Of a stretch of 64,000 bases of DNA, positions 24,201 through 34,900 are shown in pieces. The DNA lies in assembly GCA_012845835.1 (NCBI GenBank), contig JABAKD010000002.1:11568120-11632119 (forward strand), given 5' to 3'. The stretch is from Undaria pinnatifida. Lineage: Eukaryota > Sar > Phaeophyceae > Laminariales > Alariaceae. The position numbers and the translations under genes were made by a program. The notes below the pieces were generated by a model. It was not told where the DNA came from, searched no databases, and saw only the letters and a list, made by a program, of their open reading frames with translations. Numbering within the stretch: the stretch's first letter is position 1; each line of letters begins with the position of its first letter.

Positions 24201-27200
24201 TACCACGCGTGTTTTGCACCCGATCGTTGCGTTTTTGACCCACACAACTTTTCGATCTCCATGCGTCTCCTTGGCTCTAACCTATGGTGAGCACAGCACG
24301 TATATGCGGCATTACGGCGCCGACGAGTCGCTTGTGTTTTAGCAGTCCAAGCGGTGACGCAAAAGGAGGAACGTCAGAAGTGTATTTCGTATCACGTTTA
24401 TTTTAACCTGTGGTTACGTTTCTGATCCACAGGCTATCTCGCGTAGACCTGTTCACCCCTTCTATCTTCATTATTTTCCTCGACCCTGATATGTGGTGAC
24501 ACCGCATGTTGTACGTAGCTCAGCTGAACAACACGATCCGTGTAAGTGCGTGTTGGCGCGCTGCTTTGGTGTTGTGCTTATGAAACCTATCCGCTCGCTC
24601 GAGTGTTCGGTTGCTACTGCTGGATTGCTGGATTGCCGCTGTTACAAGCTCGCCGAAGGCACGGCCTCTGACAGCCGAAGGGGAGCCGTCGATCGCAAAG
24701 GTTTGGAGGCGATGCTGCTGAACCTGCAAAAAGTCGATCTTGACTCCGTAGCCAGAGTTTCTGACAGCAAGGTAAGTCCGACTCGAATAACGGACACACA
24801 GTGAACGCAAGTGCAGTGAGATACTCTTAACTCTCGCCAGGAATTATTAATAATTGCGCTGGCGGCTATTTGTCACTGTGATTGAGTACTGCGTGTTGGG
24901 GGGGAGCAGGGAAGAAACAAGCCAAGCCAAGCCAAGCCAACAAAATTGCTTTGAGGTGGGCGCGCCTCAGTTCTACCAATTTCTAGTTATTGTCTTTCGA
25001 AGGTTCCGATGTCAGGTACAGTACCGTTGTGCTTGAGCAACGACGGATATACCTGATCGTGTTCACCATCCAACTGAAGGTGATGCAGCCCCTTTTTCAC
25101 CTGCTAAATATGTGCTCCGCGTATGCACATATATATATATGTGTATGTAATCAGGTGCTGAAAGGAATCACACGAGAGAGCGTGCACGCCGCTCTTGCTG
25201 GTCCGTTAAGGTCGTCTTGGAAAGTGAAGCCAGGCATGGCGCGATGCTTGTCGCGCGCCTTAGCTTCGCCGTTTAGAACTCACGTCGTTTCCATCAATTG
25301 GAGTCGGGACGTCATCACGGGGGTGCTTTCAGATACCCTCGTGGAGCATGGCAGGTGAGTGGGTGGATGGGGCGCTCCAACATGCGTGGTCGAACGATAA
25401 TTTGTAATGCCCGTCACATTCGACACTGCCTGCAAACACGTGGTGTATTTGGCTGTGTTGACGATTGTTCCTTGCATTACAGTAGGCGCCAATACGTGGT
25501 CGTCTGTGTGGAATACGCTCGCCGTGTTTCTGTACGTCAAACGTTTCTGCCTATGTCGCGAGAGGTATTGAGGATAGTTACCCTGTGACTGGTACAACGG
25601 AGTACAAGATAGTCCTTCGTAACGTATCGATTGCGCTGTCGTTAACATATACGCAGTCATCTGGTATTCGTGGCTCGTACCTAATAGGACGCAGCAGCAT
25701 GACGCGCTGTTTTACAGGACTGGTATACACTAGTTAGTACGTAGATATGTTCAGAGAGTATCGGATCGGTTCGTTAAGGATAGGTACTAGCCTTTGGTAC
25801 GTAGCAGCACGAGGCGCTTCGGCGATACCAGTGCAAAATATATGATATGTACAATATGATATGTACGCGCGTATCATACACAGGTACCAAACACACACGT
25901 ACCTCTTAGGATCATATCATAGGACCATGCAAATCTAGTAGATCGTAGATCGTAGATTGCGGCGGAACCCTAAACTGTCGGTTGGAGTTTATGGTTGACC
26001 CAAGGTGTTTCGTATGTTTTTTGGGGTAGTCACACTGCTTGCTTTTTAGGGTGGTTCGTACGCTTTCATAGGGTATTGAGCTGTGATTGATCGAGCATGC
26101 ACCACGCACACTCACAACACAACACAACTCAACAGCACCAATCTTTCTTCTTCGTCTTTTCTTCGAGACCGCGCCAATAACAAACACACCACTGCCTTTG
26201 GGGCATCTTTTGGTCATAAGCTCTGCGGAGCTTGAAACTTGATTGCAACGGCAGACTAATCTCTGCTGAGTGCTTACCTCTTGTGCGAGATCTGGCATGA
26301 CCCAGACCGCACACAACCACAGGGGACGTATCTCCTCCATAAAGAGGCTGGTCTGAAAGACATCTTGATCACAGCTGGCCATTTTGATTTTCTTTTTCTT
26401 GTGGCCAAAATGGCCGTTGCTCTCAGCCGAACGCCGAAAACAAGATCGCTTCAAGTCGAAGCAGTGTAGGCTGCCTCATGGGCTATATTGCTACCACCCC
26501 GCATGTTTGGTTTCCGATCTACCAATTTCTCCTTCTAATAGCCCGCTGCCTCTTGTGCTGGTATTACCTACTGTGAGCAGCTCCTACACGCGCGTCAGGG
26601 TGGATGGAGGGTGTGGCTTTTCTGCAGCTTCGAACAACTTGCTCGGTGAGTTTCCGGCATTACTTGGTATATATTTCGTATATGTGGGATAATTGTTGCA
26701 GTTCTAAAAGGGTTAACATGCAGAATTGACCCCGTGCGTGAATCGTCAATGCATCAGCGTAGGTTATACTGCCTATTTGAGCGCCATCAACAGTTGACGC
26801 GATTTAGCGAAGGTTACATGACTCGACGAACCACCGCGTAAGACATTCAATCAATACTCTACAAATACTGCTGAAGATTGTTTGTATTCGGCTTGACCTT
26901 TTTTTACACAGCAAATGTAATCTAGTTCAAATTCCAAGTGATTTACCGCCAACAGCGGCGGTGCACCTAACAAGGGGCTGTAACCTCAATGTACACGCGA
27001 CGCATGCTGTCCACATCACATTGTCAGGCGAAAAGAAAAATCCAAACCCTATACCCAACCCTAACCCTATAACCCTAACCCAGATGAAATGAAGTTTGCC
27101 CGGCTTCGGAGTGGACTGGCCTGCACCCGCGGCTCACTTCATTTTCCCTCGATTGTCTGATTACCTGCAACTTCCGTGCGTTGTTGCTTTTTGCGTCAAC

Positions 27201-27772
27201 CTCGATATACACACACGACGCACGCGCACAACACGGTATCAGGCGAAAAGAAGAACCCTAACCCTAATCCTAACTCCAACCCTAACCCCAACCCTAACCC
27301 AGGCGAAATGAAGTTGCCCGGCTTTGGAGGAGACTGGCCTGCACCCGTCACGTCTAACGATCTCCTATACGACGAGGATGGGGTATCGACAGGAGATATC
27401 ACGGTCAAGGTGTCGGGCTCATTTGGCAAGCACCAACATTTCCTCAACCTTGCGGCCACGGCGCGTGAAACTACCGGTGTTTTCGAAACGGTGCCGCGGA
27501 CGATGACCGTGTACGTTGGGGATAGCGTTACGGATTTGCTGGCGATGCTGGATGCGAACGTGGGAATTGTCGTGGGTGACAACGATGGTGGCGCGTTCGA
27601 AAAAGTGGCCAACGCTTTTGGGATAGCCGTTTGCCCCCTCGCGGCGGTATACGCGGCGCTTGGCGAGGCAGAACGTGCAGGAGAAGGGTCTACGGGTGGT
27701 AGAACGTGTATATACCGTGCGGCAGGATGGCCAGAGATCGAGGTGTTTTTGTTTGGTGATGGCCAGCAGTGA
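18267..27772 (+). CDS. TH2: TENA-HAD fusion, TH2-type thiamin monophosphate phosphatase (5' incomplete)
   Basis: Bifunctional thiamin enzyme: a TenA-like domain (pyrimidine salvage) fused to a HAD phosphatase that in plant TH2 removes phosphate from thiamin monophosphate. Exons: 18267-18412, 19879-20013, 20639-20743, 21009-21089, 21585-21668, 22488-22769, 24009-24095, 24649-24771, 25155-25354, 26581-26645, 27330-27772. They join in phase to about 583 codons, near the plant length. TENA marks: FQNYVAQDAYFLRAFAK, LHATYAAKWG, MAPCMRLYAFLGK (Cys at the TenA nucleophile position), WVETYSSEEFE, AMELEYAFFAAQ. HAD marks: motif I DFDDTLTDGDTT, motif II Ser in THVVSINWS, STGDI, motif IV GDSVTDLLAM. The 26581 exon is the least certain. 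About 15 residues expected between IHN and YVNFLL are missing, so a small exon near 20.1-20.6 kb is probably overlooked. The start exon was not found. Confidence 0.9.
18621..19048. repeat. Pair of ~65-bp direct repeats in TH2 intron 1
   Basis: The segment ctgtaacattgcgacgtaac to gaggcctctgctgcg (18621-18685) recurs in diverged form at 18983-19048. Both have tagtttnggatcaatga. A third, weaker match (ggggtcaatgaagctct) follows near 19680, beyond the recombinase fragment. They may be the remains of mobile-element ends. Confidence 0.55.
19263..19557 (-). pseudogene. Tyrosine recombinase, C-terminal fragment
   Basis: The frame from ATG 19557 to TAG 19263 (98 codons with the stop) carries the end of a tyrosine-recombinase catalytic domain: HSFRVGGAASDHV (the HxxR box), then YVGWRSPAVAGRYAG with the Trp at the second-His/Trp position and the Tyr nucleophile. 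The N-terminal half with the first catalytic Arg is not seen. HxFRxGGA followed by GWxS and RY is common in eukaryotic recombinase transposons (Crypton- and DIRS-like) and their integrase relatives; I cannot say which. It lies antisense inside intron 1 of the TENA-HAD gene, near degenerate direct repeats. It is either a dead insertion or one exon of a split gene. Confidence 0.7.
21846..21942. repeat. 11-bp minisatellite (taatgaaacag)
   Basis: About nine units of aatgaaacagt and variants in the intron after TENA-HAD exon 21585-21668. On the opposite strand it reads ctgtttcatta. Confidence 0.85.
22848..22945 (+). pseudogene. Decayed duplicate of the HAD motif-I exon
   Basis: About 80 bp after the exon coding DFDDTLTDGDTT, the intron contains tttggacgacactttgacag and acggtaacaacga, then gtgaagaagactgcc. 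This follows the real exon segment (22710-22760) with substitutions and small indels. The frame is broken and Asp to Gly/Val changes remove the nucleophile, so it cannot replace the exon. Confidence 0.65.
23585..23935. repeat. 11-12-bp minisatellite (ctttcgtgtcc)
   Basis: Roughly thirty units of cctttcgtgtc and cctttcgtgccc in the intron between TENA-HAD exons 22488-22769 and 24009-24095. It is strongly pyrimidine-rich on the plus strand. Frames across it give repetitive SCPFRVP peptides with no biological support. Confidence 0.9.
27024..27360. repeat. 215-bp tandem duplication around two telomere-like tracts at the TH2 last acceptor
   Basis: The string tcaggcgaaaagaa begins at 27024 and 27239. 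Each copy has a CCCTAA-rich run (27043-27082 and 27254-27300) and then gaaatgaagt(t)tgcccggct and gactggcctgcacccg. Only the second copy continues into coding exon 27330-27772, and its ttggag acceptor lies inside the duplicated block. The first copy has tcggagtggactgg at the same place, so a decoy acceptor lies upstream. Confidence 0.8.
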
Positions 27773-27789
27773 ACCTTGCTCCTACACAT

Positions 27790-28500
27790 GGAAAGCATTG
27801 TACCAGGTACAATGTACATGCTGTAGTTGGTCGTCGGCGAAGCAGGAGGACGGCCTATTAATAGTGGTCTTTAAGTTCTTCTGCACATCGTGCGCCTGGA
27901 TGGCCAGAGATGGAGGTATTTCCGTTTGGTGATGGTCAGCAGTAAACCCTCCTACATGGAAAACGTTGTACGAGTGGCGCCTTGTTAACAGTGGCGGGAG
28001 CTTTTGGGGTAGCCATTCGACCCCTCGCGGCGGCATAGCTATAAGCGAAGCGGGAGAGGCCTGGGAAAAGGGTATAAAAATACTGGTCGTGGAAGTTGCG
28101 TATACCGTGCGTCTGGATGTGATGGCCAGAGATCGAAGTATTCTTGTTCGGTGATGGGCAGCAGTCAACGTCACTCCCATGCATGGAAGCTTGTACAAGG
28201 TATAGGCAGTATAGTTGATCGCATATCATAGCGCCTTTTGTTGGCGGTCAGTGTCTCGTTATGTTTGCCCCCCCCCCCTCGCCTTCTTAAGAGTGGGTAG
28301 CACCTTCGGGATAGCGCCATTCGACCCGTCGCGTCGGCATACGGGCCACTTGGCGAAGCAGGTGGCTTTGCCAATAATAGAGAGGTCCTAGAAGAAGCGT
28401 CTACTACTGGTGGTGGAAGTTGTATACACCGTGTGTCCGGATGGCCAGAGATCGAGGTATTATTGTTTGGTGATGGTCACCAGTAAACCTCCCACACATG
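27790..28500 (+). pseudogene. Three decayed tandem copies of the TH2 terminal exon
   Basis: Downstream of the stop at 27772 the end of the last exon recurs in degraded form. Matches to ggccagagatcgaggt and tttggtgatggnca end near 27945, 28165 and 28487. Matches to gggatagccgtttgccccctcgcggcggtata lie near 28010 and 28315. Each is followed by a version of the post-stop sequence (aacctnctacatggaaagc, ttgtac). Frames are broken. The copies point in the gene's direction and fill most of the gap to the convergent neighbour. Confidence 0.7.
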
Positions 28501-28971
28501 GATAGCATTGTACGAAGACAGTGGAGCTGGTCGCATAGCACCTTGTTGTCAACGGCCTGTATCTCGTCACGGTTCCCCCCCACCGTTTATATTTGTACTG
28601 TCGTAGCTTGTGTTTAGTAGTAGCAGTATCTCGGCCGTACCATTTAATCAGTAGGTTGTTCCTTGCAGTCGGTGTGGAGGGGTCAGCTCAAAACTGGACC
28701 AAACATGGGAAAGGAAATGGGAACACCTCAAAGAGGCACATATTTTAACTTTCAACAATATCCAACTGTGCACCAACTGTGCGATGTGAACTTTAAACCC
28801 AAAGAGAAGACACAATCAATCTTGAATACCGTTTGCCGAGGCTGTCCACACGCGACATACCGAACGCCAACCCCAGAAAAAAAAACGGGGCCATTCATCA
28901 GCCAGTCGTGCGCGTCGGAGCTTGAGCTCCTTTTGACTCAAGACGGTTTTTATCCATCAAAATTGTGGGCT

Positions 28972-31900
28972 TCAAAGCATTGAGTCCCGGTGCAACATTT
29001 TTTGCGCCTCAAGGTGACACTTGGCTACGTCCAGACAAGCCATTGCATCGTGGAGCTCAGAAGGGAACCGAGCTTTTTCCACGCCACGTGCGTACCTGCC
29101 ATACCATAATAAGGCAGACGGCCAACGACAAAAAGGATGACAGCGGGGTTAGGCGTTACTTTTGATAGTAACAAAAACAACAAGAGTGGCGAGAACCTCA
29201 AATTCACGATATTGACATAATAGGGCTGACCTTTCGACGTCCCATTTTGGGTTTGGGTTGATCTATTAATACTAGTGCAGGACGGCAAGCTTCACAGGTA
29301 TTGCCTCAAAGCAAGCGAGAGAAAAACGAAGAATCAGTACTCCACGTGTCAGAAGCAGAAGTGAGTTGTCGGGGTGAGACACGACAAGGAGTAACGTGGT
29401 ATTTACCACCCACGAAGCACGCAGTATTTACCTTGGAGGCATTTTTTTTCCATTCTACGGTATCCAGTACACAGCTTCATTTTTGTGGCGCGCATTGGAA
29501 TCAAATTCCTAATGCTTGCCTACTTGTACGCATTGTACATACGAGCGTCCATGCTTACATAGAGAGGGCCTCCGCAGGCGAGCTTTCTTGCATCAGGAGC
29601 TGCCCCATATCCATAAAAGTTCCGGGGTAGGTTGCATCGAGCTCTTGTCCCCTCTCCAAATGCCTGCAAAGTCACGCGTAGTCCAACCGCGTGTTAAATT
29701 TGCACACCTCGGGCAGATGAGACCCTATTGTCTCGATTGTCTTGATTGTCTCTTATGAATATGCACAATCTATGCCTCTCAGAGTAGATAGATGGCTGGT
29801 GTAAATGATCTGTATGGCCTATAGATAGATACTGTTGGCGGGTGGGAGCTGTATCGTCTGCATGACCAGCATATGTTTCCTGGCCTGGATCTGCACTATG
29901 CCGATCCTGCACAACATATCATAGTGGGAGATGTAGGATCTAGGTAATCCAGATTATCTATATGATCTATATGATTTGTATTATATGATTTGTATGATCG
30001 TGACCTATCCGGTGTGTGCCATCAATCTTGCCAAACCAGAGGAAGGCTTGGTCCTCAGAAGCATATCGTAGTCCAGGCTATAACACCACGGAGTGATCAC
30101 GCAAAACGTTTCCCCTCGAGCTGTAGAAGCTGAACACAATATTACGGGCGCGTATGCGATCGCCACAGCAGTCTCTAACAGGGGAAAATCGAGCTATCAT
30201 AGGCAACAAGAACATGCTCGGGATCTACAGCAGTGAATCAAAATTCGACGCACATCGATGAGCAGTGGGAATCCTGAACCCTCTGCGCGATAAAAAGGAA
30301 AGCACGCAGCGGGGGGAAGGGACGAAATTTTGACACGGCTTGTTCATACGATGGACAGTGACATATTAATAGTGATGATTAAACAAAAAAGAAAACGAAA
30401 AAAAAATCCATCCGAGAGTTGCTTAGTCTGCTGTACAGCATTACCCTGGTATCATATATCATACACACAACGTATCCTGTTGAGACTTGCCTTCGGGCGG
30501 CCGCTAAGTCGTTCATTCCCAGGTACGCTCGAGCGGCGTTGACGTACGGGATCGGGCATTCGGGATCCAAGGACGCCGAGCTTTTCAACATCTTTAACCC
30601 CCTCGCAAAATCTCCCATGCTGATTACAACCTGGGTAGCGCGTTTGTGCAGGTGCAGGACGTAGTCATTCGCGGGGTGAGACAACCAAGTGGCCCTCAAA
30701 ACGGCGTGGCGCTGCGATCCACCATTGCTACATGTCATCTGCAAATGCAGCATTTTTTATAAATCATAGAAAAAAAAACTTGCGCTGTGAGGTCTAGTTT
30801 TTCGGGAAATCATTGCGACAAGCTGCCTAATAACATTTCGGTCACAGTTGCTACGTATGAGTATGACCTCGAGTAAAGAGTACAAGTCTGTGACTTCCCC
30901 ATGTGCAGAGGAAACATTGTAATGCAGTACTCGAATAGCTTCATGTGTTGGGCGCCGTGTTTCAACATCGAATGCCGCATCAAAACACTGGAAAAGCCAG
31001 AACAGCACACCGCATCTACTGATATGTTCATACATCATCTTAACATCTTGGCATTGCAGGATACCGAGCGTTTTTTGCTCTTCTGGCACGAAAGACCCTG
31101 CTGGATTAACGTTCGGCAATCAGCTCTGCGTGTGCATGCTTGCCGAGCATTTCATCGTTGCGTAACGGCGAGTCTAAACCCTCCGCAATATTTTAGTGTT
31201 AGAAGCACAATCTGTTCATGGCACTCTACATCATAAAAACGCGTTGATTATGAACGAACTCCCGTCTGGGAACAGCTCAAGTTAAACTTTTCACTGCTGC
31301 GATTTTTTCACAACTCTAATTCCAAGTAAAATGTCCCAAAAAAACTAGGTGCAGTTCTGAAGGGGTTGAATCGACATACCAGGCACCTAACAATACGGCG
31401 CTACCGTGCACATGCATCCTTACAGAGTATCAGACCAAGAGCGCTGTTGGATTCCACGGGCGCATCTGGTTGTTCCAGCAATGCTTCATTCAAAGTATCA
31501 AGAACTCTGAAGCTCACCTCAGCGAAGAACAGGAGCACTTCCGAGCTATCAGGGAAACGCGCCAGAGCGTCTTCCATCACTTGCAAGCACTTCCTCACGG
31601 CCGAAGGAGACGGCTGCTTTCAACACACACACAAAAATGATGACGAACAATTTCCGTACAGAGTTGTAGTGTTTATACACTTGCAGGCACCTCTGAAGGA
31701 GATCGCTGCTTCAACAGACACAACAAGACATTTTTTTGCCGCGCAAAACCTGTCCAAATAAGGTTAGCATACGTCGAAGTATGTGCCACCGAAAAGGGCC
31801 ACGAGTATTCGTTCTATATTGAAATTAATTATGCAGTGCACATCGTCGAAAGGAAAATAAAACAAAGGAATATACTGGAAGGGTATGCTGTACCTGAGTT

Positions 31901-34900
31901 AGTGAGTTGCTATATATACTCTCTCCTACAGCGGAGTGTGAGGGTGCATCTCAAGAGCAAATACTCAATAAGTGCATAGTGGTTACCAAGTACAACGCCA
32001 CATGCCACCAAAATGTCACCTTTCATCGTGGATGTCCGCAGCTCCAGAAGCAAGAAAAAAAAGCATACCCATCACACGTAGCCAACAGGCATGCCACGTG
32101 CCGAGACACCATACCATGGACCACAGCTACCCTCCAGCGACAGTTCGAGCGCTATAAAACAGCCATAACGCTCGAGCATTCCGAGGTAGAACGTAACGCA
32201 TACTACAGTTGTACTGTACTGTACTGTATTCGAACCACTTTTGCACCGGTAGGGGCAGCGCCTTTTCTTTCTTGGGCTCCTGATTTGATCAACTCTTCGA
32301 GGTATACCTCACCCAACCACCGACTTTCACATCTTTAAAGCCAAAACCGGTACGCAATCTCATGGGCTAGATAGGTATTTAACGAAAAGTGTTAAAATAG
32401 ATACCCATCGCATACCCATCGGATCCAAAGACATTGAGTCGCTGGTGAATTGAGGATAGATCTCCGTCAGTCACAAGTGCAACTCCTCCCATAGAACGCC
32501 TCCATGAATGGGTTATTTACAGAGTATCATGGGGCGTTGTTTCGCGCATTCCAGTATTAGTATTCGTAGTTGCGGGGAAACATGGTAGCACATTGCTTTT
32601 ATGCTCCTTATCCAGCAAAAAAACATGAATACAACAAAGGAAGAGCAGAATCGATACATGGCTATAGACGTAACGTAGTTGCGGTTCAATTTGCGGTCCA
32701 ATCTCCGATTACCTGGCCATCGGCTGTACCGATCTTGAACAAAGCCACTCCCCATGCCGCCCAAGCCACGGGCATCGTTGAATTCAAGTCGACGCTTCTC
32801 TTAAGATCCGCTGCAGCCGCCCTGAAGTTGTTAGCGAGTAAATGTCCCTGGCCCCTGCGCAGAAAAACGTTCACGGGGTTCAACCATTTGTTGGTGCCCC
32901 TGAGCTAACGCTTGCCACAAATGCTCAAATCTTGTTGCATTTTCAGCATGGCTTAGCCCTTTAACAAACGGGGGAAAAAAATCCTAATTTCAACCATTTT
33001 GTCGCAAAAAGACAAGGAACGTTGCGAAAGAGGTCAACCTGAAAATAAAACTTCGTCGTAATTTGGTTTTGAGGCCTGGTGTTTTGACTTGTACAGCCCT
33101 ATCATTCCCTGCCTGTAGCAACCGGTAGGCACACAGGTTAGGGGGGGAAATGGGGTTAAAAATAGATGATGACGTGCTATTTGCACAAATTTCAGATACG
33201 GTCATGTGGTATCCCGCTGCATGAAGTCATGTATTCATACTGCACTCCTGCACTTCGCGCCCGCCACACAAACGTGTGAGCGTCATATTTTATATTTTAC
33301 ACGTAAACCATGTGCACCACCCTGGACGGAATCTAAGATATAACGACTGTTCGCATAGTAACATGAATGCCAAACGGTCCTTACGTTTCCGGACATATTG
33401 GTTAATACCTAGCTCTACGAGTAGTCTAGAGCTAATTTGCGTCGCTGAAAAGCTATGAGTAATGCTTCGCCGATACTGACTATTAATAGTGACGCTTGTC
33501 GATGCTGACTGCTAATAGTGACGCTCGTCGATACTGCCTAGTAGCGGTTGTCGATAGTGACTAGCAATGGATGCCGATGCTGGCACCAACTAGTAATGAT
33601 TGTCGATACTGACGCTGGCTAGCAACGGTTGTCGATACTGACTAGAAATGTGAACGGCTGTCGATACTGACCACTAATGGTTGTCGATACTGACAGTTAA
33701 TAGTAACGGTTGCCAATACTGACAACAAATAGTAACACTTGTCGATACTGACTAGTAGCGCTTGTCGATCGGGTCCGGTCCGGTCCCGTCCGGTCCGGCC
33801 GGGCCGGGTCGGGTCGGGTCGAATCGGGTCGGGTCGGGTCGGGTCGGGTCGGGTCGGGTCGGGTCGGGTCGGGTCGGGTCGGGTCGGGTCGGGTCGGGTC
33901 GGGTCGGGTCGGGTCGGGTCGGGTCGGGTCGGGTCGGGTCGGGTCGGGTCGGGTCGGGTCGGGTCGGGTCGGGTCGGGTCGGGTCGGGTCGGGTCGGGTC
34001 GGGTCGGGTCGGGTCGGGTCGGGTCGGGTCGGGTCGGGTCGGGTCAGGTCGGGTCGGGTCGGGTCGGGTCGGGTCGGGTCGGGTTGAACGGGTCGGGCCA
34101 GGTCGGGTCGGGTTGCATACTGACGATAAATAGTGAGTTCGTCGATACTGACTCACCTGTGAAGGAAAAGATCCGAATCCAGTGGGTCAATTGCTTCCGC
34201 CGTCTCGAAGCACTCAACAGCCTTATTATAAGAACAATACACACACCGGGGGGTCAAGGGCAAGATACTCAACAGCCGTACAACGACAAACGATTATGGG
34301 GGAGTCCTGGTAAGAACCTCAAAAGCCTCACAACGACACCCAAACATGATGGGGTCGCGGTGCACTACTCAACAGCCTTACAACGACAAAGATGGGGGAG
34401 TCATGGCGAAACACTCAACATACTTACAACGACGCAAAAACATGGAGAACCACGATAGACTCCCAGTAGCTTAACAACTAACACACGATGATGGGAGTCA
34501 TTTAAAGACATTCAACAATCGTAGAACGACACACAATGATGGGGGAGTCACGGTAAGATACTCAACAATCGCAGGACGACAAAAATGTGGGAGTCATGGA
34601 AAGATACCCAACAGCCTTCCCACTACAGACAAATATGGGGGAGTCGTGGTAAATTACTCAAAAGCCTTACACCGATGAAGGTTTGTGGGGGGAATCATGG
34701 TGAGACCACAAGCTAGACTTAACAAGTAGTTGCGTATCGGTGTCTATCATACAGCATCCGGGGTGGTAGCTCAAATGCGCTGGGTTCTACATGACGACAT
34801 GGCGCATCATTTTAACCATCCACCGGAGGAAAAAAAAACGAAAAAAAAACGTGTCCTTGAACTAATCGGATGCAGCATGAAAGCTCGTCCAACTGACAAC

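Noticed and set aside
23529-24262. Frames of 147 and 184 codons across the ctttcgtgtcc array
   Set aside because: Repetitive peptides produced by the minisatellite. The only real coding segment here is the plus-strand exon at 24009-24095.
28663-28983. 106-codon plus-strand frame between the TH2-like and TPR genes
   Set aside because: It overlaps the 3' end of the TPR gene on the other strand and shows no family match or splice signals.
33739-34458. Long frames of VGSGRVGSGR and DPTRPDPTRP
   Set aside because: Pure translation of the GGGTC pentamer array on both strands.
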